A stretch of 64,000 nt of DNA from Vibrio sp. SCSIO 43137 (GCF_028201475.1 NZ_CP116384.1:558001-622000); one strand, 5' to 3'; counted from the stretch's first letter, positions 16,770 to 26,682 are shown. Made by a program: numbers and translations. Notes: generated by a model from the letters alone, not told the origin.

Positions 16770-18724
16770 ACCAGTAGGATCGTTACGCTGAACAGAACCA
16801 GCAGTAAACCCGCAATCTGTAATAGCTGAGCGTTAGTAGCAGTCTGAGGTGCGGCCAGTTTTTTCGCTTTAACTTCGCGCTCTTCCACGGCAACCAGACT
16901 GGTGTATTTAGTAATTAAGTTATACCGAAGGGCTATGTCTACTACCTGCTTGCGAATGCTCTGCTCGGGTACACCAAGCATTCTTTGATCCATAAGGGAA
17001 GCCACCTGCTTGCGGGCAAACAGCGAATCTAATCCGGTTTTTTCCGCTCCCGGCGTTAAGGAAACTGTGGTCTGCCACGGTTTTTCTGAGGTTTTCCCCT
17101 TAATGACCAGTTTCTCTACCTGCTTCGGAGTACGGATTGACAGAGTTAATGGCTCGCCAAGATACAGATCAGGTATAGGGTTAGGGTAGAACTCAACTTC
17201 ACCCTCAGGTGAAGTCACTGAGATATCACTCATTGCAGCACGATCAAGCTTGCTAAATAACTGATTCATTTTTTCGTTTACTTCGCGGGTGTTGCCAATA
17301 TAGGCAAAAGAACCGCCACCGGCCGCTGCCGCTCTCTCCATAAAATAGGAGTTTGGTGCCGAGCCTATGCCCACCATAAACAAGCGGGTTTTTCCGACTT
17401 GACCATGAATGGCTTCAAATAGTTGTTCTTCGTTGCTGATGGCTCCGTCGGTCATAAACACAACTTGCGGAATTGCACCATTGTCCGCTATCCGGCTCTG
17501 GTTAAGGGCGGACTTAAGCGCACCAAGCATCTGAGTGCCGCCCTTTGCCCGCAGGATAGTGATGTTACGTTTTGCTTGCTCTATATGTTCTGCTGTCGCC
17601 GCAACTGGCTGATCGAACAAAATGTAGTGATTGTTGTTAAACACAACAATGTTGAATTTGTCCTCAGGCCTTAGTTTGTCCAGTGCCACAAGCATGCTGG
17701 CTTTTAGTCCTTCTATTGCCGTACCACTCATCGAACCGGAAATATCTATCACGAAAACAATGTTGCGTGGCATATGCTTGTTTAGCTGCACAGGTGGCAC
17801 CAGCATCAGAAGGCTATAGTTACTTTGCTCTTTTTCTTGCATAAATAAAGCAGCGTTAATTTTGGCAGCGCTACCGGGCTTCCATGTCAGAACAAAGTCC
17901 TGAGACACTTGTTTTGCCGCTGCCGACTCGCCTTTGTACTCTACGGTGTATGCGTTATCTTGTTCTTGTTGCCTTTGTACTGTTACTTGGTGATAGGCAG
18001 AACTGATTGAGTCAGCTTCAAAGCCGGGGCGTAAATCTATGGAAATTGCCAGCGGGCTATTCTGACTATCTGGGGTAACTTGCGGAACCTGTTCAACGGA
18101 CCAGCCACTGAGGTTCAATTCTCCCTCTACACCCTGAGCGAGTTGTGAACTGGTATCCGGTGTGTAGCGTGGGGTGATTGCCGTGGGAAAGCGCAGGCTG
18201 AAAACACCATCTCTGTATAGCACTTGCTGCTGATACTCGATTTCAATAACAACTGTCTCGCCAGCGCCTATGTTGGCAACCTTGGTGGTAAACATATTCG
18301 GCCGGTTTTGTGCCAGAAGTGATGCTTTTTTCCCTTCGCTTCTGGCTTTTTCATATATGCGCTTTGCCTGTTTTTTATCTTTTATTTTGCCGACTATAAC
18401 CTTTGTGCCTATCTTCATACGTAAGGCGTCCACACCGCTGTCCTGTGGAAGGGGAAAAACATATCTGGCATCTTGCAGGACATTGGTGTTATTAATAAAA
18501 GTCTGCTTTACCAACACCCGTGATGTCAGGCCGTTGATATTCATTTTTACCTCCCTTGCAAGAGAGGGGGCCGGGGTAAACAGACCGTCAGAGCTTGCAA
18601 ATAGTAACTCTCCACGGCTGATATCTTTAAAATGAACATCTTCCGGATTTAGGGTTGCGTAGCTTGCATGGGAGAAAAACAAACATGCCAGCATAAAAAG
18701 TACTAGGTTCTTTTTCACGATCAT
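16751..18724 (-). CDS. Marine proteobacterial sortase target protein (VIT + vWA)
   Basis: The 657-residue protein has a signal peptide, a VIT domain (about 30-170) and a von Willebrand A domain with an intact metal site, VIDISGSMS (Asp327 to Ser331). Its C-terminus is a sorting signal: a proline-containing motif LAAPQTAT (623-630), a hydrophobic helix and a basic tail WRRKQ. The adjacent sortase is the expected processing enzyme. VIT/vWA proteins bind protein partners, so this may be a surface or periplasmic adhesion factor. The motif is not a canonical LPxTG. Confidence 0.9.
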   Translation of the reverse strand: MIVKKNLVLFMLACLFFSHASYATLNPEDVHFKDISRGELLFASSDGLFTPAPSLAREVKMNINGLTSRVLVKQTFINNTNVLQDARYVFPLPQDSGVDALRMKIGTKVIVGKIKDKKQAKRIYEKARSEGKKASLLAQNRPNMFTTKVANIGAGETVVIEIEYQQQVLYRDGVFSLRFPTAITPRYTPDTSSQLAQGVEGELNLSGWSVEQVPQVTPDSQNSPLAISIDLRPGFEADSISSAYHQVTVQRQQEQDNAYTVEYKGESAAAKQVSQDFVLTWKPGSAAKINAALFMQEKEQSNYSLLMLVPPVQLNKHMPRNIVFVIDISGSMSGTAIEGLKASMLVALDKLRPEDKFNIVVFNNNHYILFDQPVAATAEHIEQAKRNITILRAKGGTQMLGALKSALNQSRIADNGAIPQVVFMTDGAISNEEQLFEAIHGQVGKTRLFMVGIGSAPNSYFMERAAAAGGGSFAYIGNTREVNEKMNQLFSKLDRAAMSDISVTSPEGEVEFYPNPIPDLYLGEPLTLSIRTPKQVEKLVIKGKTSEKPWQTTVSLTPGAEKTGLDSLFARKQVASLMDQRMLGVPEQSIRKQVVDIALRYNLITKYTSLVAVEEREVKAKKLAAPQTATNAQLLQIAGLLLVLFSVTILLVWRRKQ

Positions 18725-18815
18725 TCTTCCTTGCGGTGTTAATCCGCGAAACGAGTGTGTGTATCACTCAAGTGCTAAAAAATCGCTTCTGGTCTGGTTA
18801 AAACCGAAGCAAAAG

Positions 18816-19298
18816 CTATTCAAAACTGTCAGCAAAAAATAGCGCTTCCAAAGCGACTGGTTCTCCACTCAAACTTCCTCTGTATATCTGACAGGTAATT
18901 TGAGGAAAACCTTTTAAATCAATATTCCAATGGCACATTCCCAAGTACTTTTCACCATTCTTCTGAAAGGCTATTTGTAACACTTCTGCTGTATCACCAT
19001 CTTGGTTGATGCTTTGCAGTTCGGCATCAGCAGACAAGGTTTTTCCCGCCAGTTCACGGCTTATAAAAAGGAAAAGACCTTCACTCTCAAAGGTGGCATG
19101 GATATAGGTGCGGCCAAGGTAGCTAGCACCAGTATCTTTATTGAACCCCAACAGGTGGTAGTGACCATGCAGCACATGCTGGGGTGATACCGGATACTCA
19201 GAATCATCCGTTGATATTGAGTTCATCGCATTATCTTCATTGGGTATGGAAATAACCAATAACAGTACAAGCAATGCAAAACAGATCTTTGTGAGCAT
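18816..19298 (-). CDS. Secreted hypothetical protein, 160 residues
   Basis: I do not recognise the family. A signal peptide (MLTKICFALLVLLLVISIPNE) precedes a beta-rich mature part of about 137 residues (HVLHGHYHLLGFNKDTGASYLGRTYIHATFESEGLFLFI) with two cysteines (CHWNI, TCQIYRG) that could form a disulfide. It lies about 90 bp upstream of the sortase-target gene on the same strand, which hints at a shared unit. Confidence 0.6.
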   Translation of the reverse strand: MLTKICFALLVLLLVISIPNEDNAMNSISTDDSEYPVSPQHVLHGHYHLLGFNKDTGASYLGRTYIHATFESEGLFLFISRELAGKTLSADAELQSINQDGDTAEVLQIAFQKNGEKYLGMCHWNIDLKGFPQITCQIYRGSLSGEPVALEALFFADSFE

Positions 19299-19377
19299 TT
19301 TCTATACACCATACGAAGTACGCCTTATTGTTGCTCCGCCTTAATCGCTTCTTGTGGCTTCAAAAGGATCGGCGGTT

Positions 19378-19629
19378 TTATTGGCAAACGGCTCTGTTAT
19401 CACGGGTTGAAACGGTTTTAAGGTCTAATAACTTACCTTGGTTGTAAGTGCGGTACTCAATAACGCCTCCCTGAAACTGTTCAACGATGCCGGTAACAGG
19501 CTTGTTATCGGTAACTCTGTAAGTGATTTTTTTCTGAGTGTAGGTAGGTTCGCTAATAACCTGATAAGTGGCGCAGCCTGAAATAACTGAGACAACGATT
19601 ATGGCGAAAATAGATTTGAACAGACGCAT
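19378..19629 (-). CDS. Small lipoprotein, 83 residues
   Basis: The signal MRLFKSIFAIIVVSVISGC contains a lipobox (ISGC), so the mature protein of about 65 residues should be lipid-anchored. The mature part is polar (YQVISEPTYTQKKITYRV) and ends in a lone Cys. No family is recognised. It is 80 bp upstream of the secreted hypothetical gene, same strand. Confidence 0.65.
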   Translation of the reverse strand: MRLFKSIFAIIVVSVISGCATYQVISEPTYTQKKITYRVTDNKPVTGIVEQFQGGVIEYRTYNQGKLLDLKTVSTRDNRAVCQ

Positions 19630-19821
19630 AATTCCTCAATATAAGTTTTTCGTTATAAACTCGTTTTATATGCGCGAAGATACAGATATAGAGGCGATAT
19701 TTCAGAATAAAAGTGTATCTATATATTTCAAAATGGCGTTGAAGGAGTGACAACTTCTCGTGCGATGTATGATGATGAAGTTATGAAGAATAAGAGTGGA
19801 TCTGACGGACTAAATCTTACC

Positions 19822-20541
19822 TTAGGGTTCAATTTCACTACCGTCCCAGGCAAAGCATTTTCCACTCTGTTCTTGGGTAAGTTGATCAATAACGTTATGC
19901 AGGCACTCAGTAGCGTAGTCAGGTGAAAATACCTTATTTTTCGGAATGTTATTTTGAAACGGTTTAGATAGCGGGCTATTCACTGTGCCGGGGTGAAGGC
20001 CTGCTATGATGGCCGATTTGTTTACTCTCTCTGTTTCTATAGCAATACACTTTGTCACCATATTCAAGGCCGCTTTTGAAGCCCGGTAAGAGTACCATCC
20101 TCCCAGGCAGTTATCAGAAATGCTGCCGACTCTTGCGGAAAGAACGGCAAACACCGAACGGCTTTGCTTATTCAGTTTCGGTACAAAGTGCTTAGCCATT
20201 AATGATGGAAGTACGGTATTGATATGCAGATATTTTTGCATCTGTTCTGCTGATATTTGTTTTATGGATTTTTCCGGCAAAAATTCATTGCAGTGAAGCA
20301 GCCCTACCGTCACTACAACCAAATCAAGAGGGTAGGCAGAGCAACAAGCGTCAGCGCAAGATTGCAGCTGGTGTTCGTCGTTGTAATCTATTTTATGGTG
20401 AGTCACATTCTCTATCTCAGTGTTTTGAGTATGTCTGGATAGCGCATGAATAGTCGCCTCTGGGTAGTTAGCAGCAACCAGTTTTGTCAGCGAGGAGCCT
20501 ATAGTTCCGGAACTTCCTATAATGGCAATGTTTTTATACAT
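19822..20541 (-). CDS. Short-chain dehydrogenase/reductase (CsgA-like)
   Basis: The protein is 239 residues with an N-terminal Rossmann motif GSSGTIGSS and the active-site YRASK within GWYSYRASKAALNM. The catalytic Ser is likely in VLSARVGSI. The ending HPGTVNSPLSKPFQ is typical of the CsgA/sniffer-like subfamily. It uses NAD(P)H on an unknown substrate. It stands alone between small accessory genes. Confidence 0.85.
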   Translation of the reverse strand: MYKNIAIIGSSGTIGSSLTKLVAANYPEATIHALSRHTQNTEIENVTHHKIDYNDEHQLQSCADACCSAYPLDLVVVTVGLLHCNEFLPEKSIKQISAEQMQKYLHINTVLPSLMAKHFVPKLNKQSRSVFAVLSARVGSISDNCLGGWYSYRASKAALNMVTKCIAIETERVNKSAIIAGLHPGTVNSPLSKPFQNNIPKNKVFSPDYATECLHNVIDQLTQEQSGKCFAWDGSEIEP

Positions 20542-20906
20542 AAACTGTTTTCCATAAATTGTTTAAGGACCATACGGTTGGAAACAGCGAAAAGATCAGA
20601 TAAGTCAGGTAGCAGCGTATGGAAACTAAACGCAGCTCTAATCTTATTAAGTTTGAACGTTAGATACGGCTTGGGTGGTCATAATGATATTAAGCGGTTA
20701 ACTATCGAAAAATAGCAAAGCTGACATTTACATACCTTGTGTTCATAACGGACTTTTTTCTTGGCGCTAGTTTTCACCTGAGTGGGATAACCTTCTGTTT
20801 TATCAGGTTGAAAGTGTCGAATGATATGAAATATATGTTATATGCCTCGAAAATATGAAGTTATTTGTACCCATTGGACGATTATTTAGTTAGCTTTGAT
20901 GAAGTG
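20542..20906. other. AT-rich intergenic stretch without a gene
   Basis: I see no convincing reading frame or conserved element in these 365 bp between the SDR gene and the toxin-antitoxin promoter. CCATACG near 20570 and CGTATGG near 20615 are complementary but 40 bases apart. An integron-type recombination site was considered and not supported. Confidence 0.5.
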
Positions 20907-20942
20907 TATAGATTGCAATCTATATTGATTGGGGTCTATAAT
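20907..20942 (+). promoter_or_regulatory. Promoter and palindromic operator of the HigB/HigA-type pair
   Basis: TTGCAA (20914-20919) and TATAAT (20937-20942) are spaced by 17 bp, a good sigma-70 promoter. The -35 box lies within a perfect 18-bp palindrome TATAGATTGCAATCTATA (20907-20924), placed where an autorepressing antitoxin would bind. Confidence 0.75.
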
Positions 20943-20974
20943 TTTTCTGGCAACTACTGAAAGTGATTAAATGC

Positions 20975-21334
20975 ATGTGGAATGTGGTTTTGCGTCCGGT
21001 TTTTATAGACTGGTTTCGAGCTCTGGAAAGTAAAGACAAGATTAATGTTAGAGCTTCCATTGAACTGTTGAAACAAGTGGGGCCGAACCTTTCGAGACCT
21101 CATGCTGATACGCTAAAGGGGAGTCGCCTTAGAAAGCTAAAGGAGCTTAGAGTGCAAAGCAGCGGGAAACCTATAAGGGTGCTGTTTGCTTTTGATCCTG
21201 AACGGCAATGTGTTGTTTTATGTGGTGGTAACAAAACTGCTGACAAAAAGTTTTATAAGAAAATAATACCGTTGGCGGAGCGAGAGTTTTCAAAACATCT
21301 AAAGGAGCGAAACAATGAAAAGCCAACCTCTTAA
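20975..21334 (+). CDS. HigB/RelE-type toxin (Gp49-like)
   Basis: From the ATG at 20975 the product is 119 residues (a GTG at 20963 is an alternative). The pattern RPHADTLKGSRLRKLKELRVQ, then IRVLFAFDPER and VVLCGGNKTADKKFY, is that of Gp49-like HigB toxins, ribosome-dependent mRNA endonucleases of the RelE superfamily. It is basic, as expected. The toxin precedes its antitoxin, the order usual for higBA, and overlaps it by 20 bp. Low GC relative to neighbours suggests acquisition. Confidence 0.88.
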   Translation: MWNVVLRPVFIDWFRALESKDKINVRASIELLKQVGPNLSRPHADTLKGSRLRKLKELRVQSSGKPIRVLFAFDPERQCVVLCGGNKTADKKFYKKIIPLAEREFSKHLKERNNEKPTS

Positions 21335-21620
21335 TGTTCTTGATGAGTTAATGAGTGAAGAAGAGCTGGAACAGGCAAAGGTAAAAGCTGAGTCAATGCT
21401 GTTTGAGTTAAATCTGGCAGAGCTTCGCCACCTTGCTCAAAAGTCGCAAACGGAAGTAGCTGAAATAATGGGGGTTAAGCAGCCAACTGTTGCGAATCTG
21501 GAGAAAAATGGTAAAGATGTAAAACTACTATCGCTTAAACGCTATGTCGAAGCTTTGGGTGGAAAACTAACTCTTAATATAGAGCTATCTGATGGCTCTC
21601 ACCGTGGCTTGGATATCTGA
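21315..21620 (+). CDS. HigA-type antitoxin, XRE-family
   Basis: The product is 101 residues. An XRE helix-turn-helix covers about 35-75 (ELRHLAQKSQTEVAEIMGVKQPTVANLEKNG), and the C-terminal VEALGGKLTLNIEL is typical of antitoxins paired with Gp49-like toxins. A strong AAGGAG ribosome site lies inside the toxin gene. It should neutralise the toxin and repress the promoter at 20907-20942. Confidence 0.88.
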   Translation: MKSQPLNVLDELMSEEELEQAKVKAESMLFELNLAELRHLAQKSQTEVAEIMGVKQPTVANLEKNGKDVKLLSLKRYVEALGGKLTLNIELSDGSHRGLDI

Positions 21621-21899
21621 GCTTTCTTGGTACTTTGAGCACAAAGTTTGTCATTTAACTGCTCAGCTAGTTTATTCGTACCTTTGTATTTCTATACTTC
21701 ATACGCCTACCTAAATCCCATACGATTAACCAAAACTGTGCCCTTACTATCAATTCTGACAGTGTAATAATTCACGGTTTATTGCATAGTAGGGTGATGC
21801 AGATTATGTCTCTTTTTGAGTTACATAGAGAAAATTCAGACAGATAGGGTATGGCGATTTACAGGTACTTTATCTGAACAGAGCAAATGGTGGCTTCAG

Positions 21900-23393
21900 G
21901 TGTTTGAAAAAAACAATCTACTAATGGTGCAAGGCACCACATCCGATGCAGGTAAAAGTGTGCTGGTGGCGGGTTTGTGTCGGGTGTTAGCCCGCAAAGG
22001 CGTTAAGGTGGCGCCCTTTAAACCACAGAATATGGCACTGAATAGTGCTGTCACCGTTGATGGTGGTGAGATAGGAAGGGCGCAGGCAGTACAGGCCTAT
22101 GCTTGCGGAATTGAACCGACAACGGATATGAATCCGGTGCTGCTGAAGCCGAATACCGATATTGGTGCTCAGGTGATTATCCATGGTAAAGCATTGACGG
22201 ACATGGATGCCCAGAGCTACCACGCTTTTAAACCCAAGGTGATGGGGCATGTCATTGAGTCATTTGATCGCCTGAAAGAAGAATATCAGGCGGTAATGGT
22301 GGAAGGGGCGGGTAGCCCGGCCGAGATTAACCTGCGAGAGCATGATATTGCCAATATGGGGTTTGCCGAAGAGGTAGATGTGCCGGTGATTATCGTCGCG
22401 GACATCGATAAAGGCGGTGTTTTCGCTCATCTATACGGTACTTTAGCTCTGCTGAGTGAATCAGAGCAAAATCGCGTTGCCGGTTTTGTGATTAACCGCT
22501 TCCGTGGCGATATTGCTTTGCTGGAGTCAGGATTAGACTGGCTGGAAGAGAAAACCGGTAAACCGGTAATTGGTGTATTGCCGTACCTTCATGGTCTGAT
22601 GCTGGAAGCGGAAGATGCCATCAATATTAGTCAGCTTAAGAGTGATGAACCGCAGCTCAAGGTGGTGGTGCCGGTAATTCAGCGCATCAGTAACCATACG
22701 GATTTTGATCCGCTGCGTATGCACCCTAATGTCGACCTTATCTTTGTCGGTAAAAATCAGCCATTACCTGCGGCAGATTTAATTATCCTGCCGGGTTCAA
22801 AAAGTGTCCGCAGCGACCTTGAGTTTGTCCGCCAGCAAGGGTGGGATAAACAGATTGCAAGGCACCTGAGATTTGGCGGTAAAGTGATGGGTATCTGCGG
22901 CGGTTATCAGATGTTGGGTGAGCTCTTGTCAGATCCTCTTGGGATAGAAGGCCCTGCCGGTTCCAGTGAAGGGTTGGGTTATCTGCCGATTGAGACGGAA
23001 CTGAAAGATGATAAGCAGCTTAGAAGAACTCAGGGAACCATAAGCTTACCGGGGCAGGACAAAGCAGATGTGTTTGGTTATGAAATCCATGCCGGAGTGA
23101 CTAAAGGTGTGAATGACACCGCTCCCCTTATGTTGGAATCCGGTGCTGATGGCTATATTAGTGATGATGGTCTTGTGTTTGGCTGCTATCTGCATGGTAT
23201 CTTCGAATCTGAACCTGCCTGCGCTGCCATTTTGAGATGGGCAGGACTGGCTGATGCCAAAGGGTGCGATTTTGAGCAAATGCGTGAAGAGGGCATTAAC
23301 CGAGTGGCGGATGCGATTGAACAGTATCTGGATCTTGACAAACTATGGCCGGGCTATTCGAAATGGCAAAGCACTCAACAGGAAAGCAAATGA
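21900..23393 (+). CDS. cobQ: Cobyric acid synthase
   Basis: CobQ amidates four carboxyl groups of adenosylcobyrinic acid a,c-diamide to give cobyric acid. The sequence has the N-terminal dethiobiotin-synthetase-like ATP site [12 protein letters not shown] and a C-terminal class I glutaminase with the nucleophile in GICGGYQML and the His in CYLHGIFE. About 497 residues follow the start chosen here, a GTG at 21900 a few residues before the conserved LLMVQGTT. A longer frame from a TTG at 21816 is open but unlike family N-termini. It is the first gene of the cob operon. I found no cobalamin riboswitch upstream. Confidence 0.92.
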   Translation: MFEKNNLLMVQGTTSDAGKSVLVAGLCRVLARKGVKVAPFKPQNMALNSAVTVDGGEIGRAQAVQAYACGIEPTTDMNPVLLKPNTDIGAQVIIHGKALTDMDAQSYHAFKPKVMGHVIESFDRLKEEYQAVMVEGAGSPAEINLREHDIANMGFAEEVDVPVIIVADIDKGGVFAHLYGTLALLSESEQNRVAGFVINRFRGDIALLESGLDWLEEKTGKPVIGVLPYLHGLMLEAEDAINISQLKSDEPQLKVVVPVIQRISNHTDFDPLRMHPNVDLIFVGKNQPLPAADLIILPGSKSVRSDLEFVRQQGWDKQIARHLRFGGKVMGICGGYQMLGELLSDPLGIEGPAGSSEGLGYLPIETELKDDKQLRRTQGTISLPGQDKADVFGYEIHAGVTKGVNDTAPLMLESGADGYISDDGLVFGCYLHGIFESEPACAAILRWAGLADAKGCDFEQMREEGINRVADAIEQYLDLDKLWPGYSKWQSTQQESK

Positions 23394-24703
23394 ACAGAAA
23401 AACCGTCTTATGTCCGGCTTTAGTTGTTGCTGCACCGAGTTCCGGCAGCGGAAAAACTACAGTAGTGGCCGCCCTTGCCAGACATTTCACTCAGCAAGGT
23501 AAAAAGGTACGGGTGTTTAAAACCGGCCCTGATTTTATCGACCCTAACTTTCTCTCTTTCGCCTCGGGAAATCAGGTCTATCAACTTGATTTCTGGATGT
23601 GTGGTGAAGAGCACTGCAAAAGGCTGGTGGCCGAAGCTGCACAAGAAGCTGATCTTATCCTGATAGAAGGGGTGATGGGCATGTTCGACGGCCAGTGTTC
23701 CAGTGCCGATATTGCTGCAACTCTTGGTGTCCCGGTGCTGGCGGTTATCGATGCCGGAGCAATGGCACAGACATTTGGCGCTATCGCTTACGGTCTGGCC
23801 CATTTCCGCGACGACATCAAAATGCATGGTGTGGTGGCAAACCGCGTTGGCTCGGCGGTACATGCGCAGATGCTAAGAGAAGCACTGCCTTATGATCTGG
23901 CCTTTTGCGGCTATCTGCCCAAACAGATGGAGCTTTCGCTGCCCGAAAGGCACTTAGGTCTGGTTCAGGCACAAGAAGTTGAAGACCTTGATAACAAATT
24001 GGATCTTGCTGCTAAGCTGATTGCCGAAAACAGCGATATTCCTCTGCCTGAGCCGACAGAGTTTGAGTTAACAGAATCAGAACCCTTGCCGGCAAGCCTT
24101 ACTGGTACCACAATCGCTGTCGCCTATGACACGGCGTTTAGTTTTATTTATCAGGCAAATATGGATCTGCTTTATCAGTCAGGTGCTGAAATCTGTTATT
24201 TTTCGCCCATTAACGGGGAAGTGTTACCTGAGTGCGATGCGATATATCTGCCCGGCGGATATCCTGAGCTTTATCTTCAGGAACTGGAACAGAACAGCAT
24301 TTTACAGCAGCAGATCAGAGACCACGTGGAAGCAGACAAGCCTGTGCTGGCCGAGTGTGGCGGTATGCTTTATCTCAATAACACTCTGGCGGCTGTTGAA
24401 GGCGAAACAGGGCAGATGTGTGGTGTGTTGAATGCTAAATCAGAGATGCAGACAAAACTGGCAGCCTTGGGTTTAGTGGAAGGAAAGTTGTCAGAAGGTG
24501 CTGGTTTGCGTGGCCATACTTTCCATTACTCTAAAACAGAGTCTAATGAAAAAGTGCTGTGTCATCCTATTTCACAACGCGGCAGAAAGACCGATCCAGT
24601 CTGGTTGCATAAAAAAGTTGTTGCATCCTATATTCACTGGTATTTTCATTCAAACCCTGAGTTAGTTGTTCGAATATTTAAAGGTGAAATAGCACAAGGA
24701 TGA
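23390..24703 (+). CDS. cobB: Cobyrinic acid a,c-diamide synthase
   Basis: CobB (CbiA) performs glutamine- and ATP-dependent amidation of the a and c side chains of the corrin ring. The protein is 437 residues from the ATG at 23390, which overlaps the cobQ stop as ATGA and has an AGGAAA ribosome site. It shows the P-loop SSGSGKTT, the GVMGMFDG motif and a C-terminal glutaminase domain with AECGGMLYL. Its presence means the cell can process incompletely amidated corrinoids, although no ring-building genes are in the window. Confidence 0.93.
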   Translation: MNRKTVLCPALVVAAPSSGSGKTTVVAALARHFTQQGKKVRVFKTGPDFIDPNFLSFASGNQVYQLDFWMCGEEHCKRLVAEAAQEADLILIEGVMGMFDGQCSSADIAATLGVPVLAVIDAGAMAQTFGAIAYGLAHFRDDIKMHGVVANRVGSAVHAQMLREALPYDLAFCGYLPKQMELSLPERHLGLVQAQEVEDLDNKLDLAAKLIAENSDIPLPEPTEFELTESEPLPASLTGTTIAVAYDTAFSFIYQANMDLLYQSGAEICYFSPINGEVLPECDAIYLPGGYPELYLQELEQNSILQQQIRDHVEADKPVLAECGGMLYLNNTLAAVEGETGQMCGVLNAKSEMQTKLAALGLVEGKLSEGAGLRGHTFHYSKTESNEKVLCHPISQRGRKTDPVWLHKKVVASYIHWYFHSNPELVVRIFKGEIAQG

Positions 24704-25302
24704 GAGTCATTTTAGTCCGCCACGGACAGACTGAGTGGAACCTGCAAAACCGGATACAGGGCTGGATGGACAGCCCACTCACCGCCGGAGCCATTGAAAA
24801 CACGCATCAGATGTCCCTTCCCACCCTGACTAACCCTGTGATCTTTTGTAGTGATTTAGGCAGGGCAAAACAGACCGCCGATATTGTCGCTACTGACTTA
24901 AATGCTGAACTGGTTGTCGATGATCGTTTAAGAGAGCGTGGTTTCGGAATTCTTGAAGGTTGTGTAATTGATCAGGATCCTGAGCTCTATTATGAGTGGA
25001 TGGCTTATCGCGCCCGCTACCGTGAGAAGATGGATGACGTTCTTGGTGTTGAGACAGAGGAGGAACTGGAAGATAGAATCAGTTCCTTTATCAGCATGGT
25101 AAAAGGCGACTACGCAGATTGCGATATTATCCTTATCAGCCACGGGGAGTGGTTAAGGGCATTTCAGAATATTACTCAGCATCAGCCAAGCTGGCACAAA
25201 GGCGGTGGTATTGTTGATAACACGACTCCACTGGAGTTGGTATGGCCTGAACCGGAAAGGAAAGAGAACAGAACATGGCATCAACCAGAATTACCCTGCT
25301 AA
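24700..25302 (+). CDS. Histidine phosphatase family protein in the cob operon
   Basis: The 200-residue protein begins with the phosphohistidine motif LVRHGQTEWN and has the second catalytic His in ISHGEW. It overlaps cobB by ATGA and runs 28 bp into the next gene. Position suggests a role in cobalamin assembly, perhaps a second alpha-ribazole phosphatase or a phosphatase for cobalamin phosphate. It differs clearly from the following cobC-like protein, so the two are not recent duplicates. Its substrate cannot be read from sequence. Confidence 0.82.
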   Translation: MRVILVRHGQTEWNLQNRIQGWMDSPLTAGAIENTHQMSLPTLTNPVIFCSDLGRAKQTADIVATDLNAELVVDDRLRERGFGILEGCVIDQDPELYYEWMAYRARYREKMDDVLGVETEEELEDRISSFISMVKGDYADCDIILISHGEWLRAFQNITQHQPSWHKGGGIVDNTTPLELVWPEPERKENRTWHQPELPC

Positions 25303-25883
25303 GACACGGCCTGCCGGAAGGTGATAACTGCTTTCGCGGTCATACCGACTTTGCCATCACCGATAAAGGGTTGCAGCAGATGCGGCGCTCAGTTGAGCCC
25401 TTATGTAACTTTGAGGTTGTAGTGAGCTCACCCCTTTCCCGCTGTGCTGATTTTGCCGCAGAGTACGCAAATGAGCATCAACTGCCTCTTCAACTGGAAC
25501 CTGGCTGGATGGAGATCAATTTCGGCGACTGGGATGGTGAAGAGAAAGATACTGTCTGGCAGCATTCGCAACAGACCTTGAGCCGCTTCTGGGACGACCC
25601 GTGGAATACAACTCCGCCTAATGCTGAACCTCTGATTGACTATGATAAGCGAATAAATGCTGCATGGGGTCAACTGCTGGAGCAGCATAAAGGTAAATCG
25701 GTTTTGCTGGTGACACACGGGGGTGTGATAAAGCAGGTGATGCGTCAGATAATGCAAATGCCTGAAAATGAAAAATATTTGCACAGGCTTAACATTCCTT
25801 ATGCTGCACTTGTGGCCATATCTGTTTATCATGATGAAAACGGAAAACAGTGGCCGCGACTAGAATGGCCGGTCGCCGACTAA
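25275..25883 (+). CDS. cobC: Alpha-ribazole phosphatase
   Basis: CobC removes the phosphate from alpha-ribazole 5'-phosphate (or the cobalamin phosphate product). The 202-residue protein has LLRHGLPEGDN at the N-terminus, the GWMEINFGDWDG motif characteristic of CobC, and the second catalytic His in LVTHGGVIK. It starts inside the preceding phosphatase gene and is followed 22 bp later by cobS, the usual partner. Confidence 0.87.
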   Translation: MASTRITLLRHGLPEGDNCFRGHTDFAITDKGLQQMRRSVEPLCNFEVVVSSPLSRCADFAAEYANEHQLPLQLEPGWMEINFGDWDGEEKDTVWQHSQQTLSRFWDDPWNTTPPNAEPLIDYDKRINAAWGQLLEQHKGKSVLLVTHGGVIKQVMRQIMQMPENEKYLHRLNIPYAALVAISVYHDENGKQWPRLEWPVAD

Positions 25884-25905
25884 ATCACTAAACGTCAGAG
25901 GGCAT

Positions 25906-26667
25906 ATGAACAGTTTCTTATTGCGGGAGTGGCAGATCTTTCTGCTGTCCCTTTCCATCTTTACCCGAATTCCAATTTCTGCTGATGTTCCTTACAGTGA
26001 AGAGCGTAAAAACGAATCCTACAAATATTGTGGTTTAGTCGGGCTGGTGATCGGTATTCTGACGGCCATGGTGTATGCCATTGCTGCCCACATCTGGCCT
26101 ATGGGTGTTGCCGTAGTACTCTCCATGATATTCAGTGTTTATATTACCGGCGCCTTCCATGAAGACGGCTTTGCCGATACCTGCGACGGTTTTGGCGGTG
26201 GTTTTACCCCGGAACGTAAACTGGAGATTATGAAGGACTCAAGGGTGGGGGCGTATGGTCTGCTGGGGATGGTGCTTATCTTGATGCTGAAGTTCACCAT
26301 TCTTACCTCTATCACTGAAGTTGCAACCGCCCTGATCGTTGCCCATGTACTAAGCCGCTCGCTGGCGGTCAGTTTTATCTTTACTCACGGTTACGTAAGG
26401 CAGACAGAAGAGTCAAAACTTAAAGTCGCAAAAAGCCCGAGCAGTAGTAGTGATTTTGCTTACCTCTCCATGATTGCGCTGTTGACTCTGGTGGTGTTTA
26501 CCAGTGCGAAAACCTCTGTGCTGTTGATACTCGGCCTGCTGATTTTACGCTGGTTGTGCAGCCGCTGGATGCTGCGTCAGGTGGGTGGTTATACCGGTGA
26601 CTCTCTCGGAGCAGTGCAACAGATGAGTGAGGTGGTTTGTTACCTGATGCTGTTCTTGCTCTGGTGA
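25906..26667 (+). CDS. cobS: Adenosylcobinamide-GDP ribazoletransferase (cobalamin synthase)
   Basis: CobS joins adenosylcobinamide-GDP and alpha-ribazole in the inner membrane. The protein is 253 residues with several membrane helices and the family core FHEDGFADTCDGFGGG, then RKLEIMKDSRVGAYG. The C-terminus TGDSLGAVQQMSEV is also diagnostic. The ribosome site is AGAGGG. CobU and CobT, needed for the same nucleotide-loop pathway, are not in the window. Confidence 0.94.
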   Translation: MNSFLLREWQIFLLSLSIFTRIPISADVPYSEERKNESYKYCGLVGLVIGILTAMVYAIAAHIWPMGVAVVLSMIFSVYITGAFHEDGFADTCDGFGGGFTPERKLEIMKDSRVGAYGLLGMVLILMLKFTILTSITEVATALIVAHVLSRSLAVSFIFTHGYVRQTEESKLKVAKSPSSSSDFAYLSMIALLTLVVFTSAKTSVLLILGLLILRWLCSRWMLRQVGGYTGDSLGAVQQMSEVVCYLMLFLLW

Positions 26668-26682
26668 TCGGCTAACTAGCCC

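Noticed and set aside
20640..20700. GTTAGAT near 20662 looked like an integron attC core site beside the toxin-antitoxin pair
   Set aside because: No inverse core of the RYYYAAC type and no matching long inverted repeat are found at the right distance, and no cassette array follows.
21621..21899. Possible cobalamin riboswitch before cobQ
   Set aside because: I see no B12 box (GCCACTG) and the region is too short and AT-rich for the known fold.
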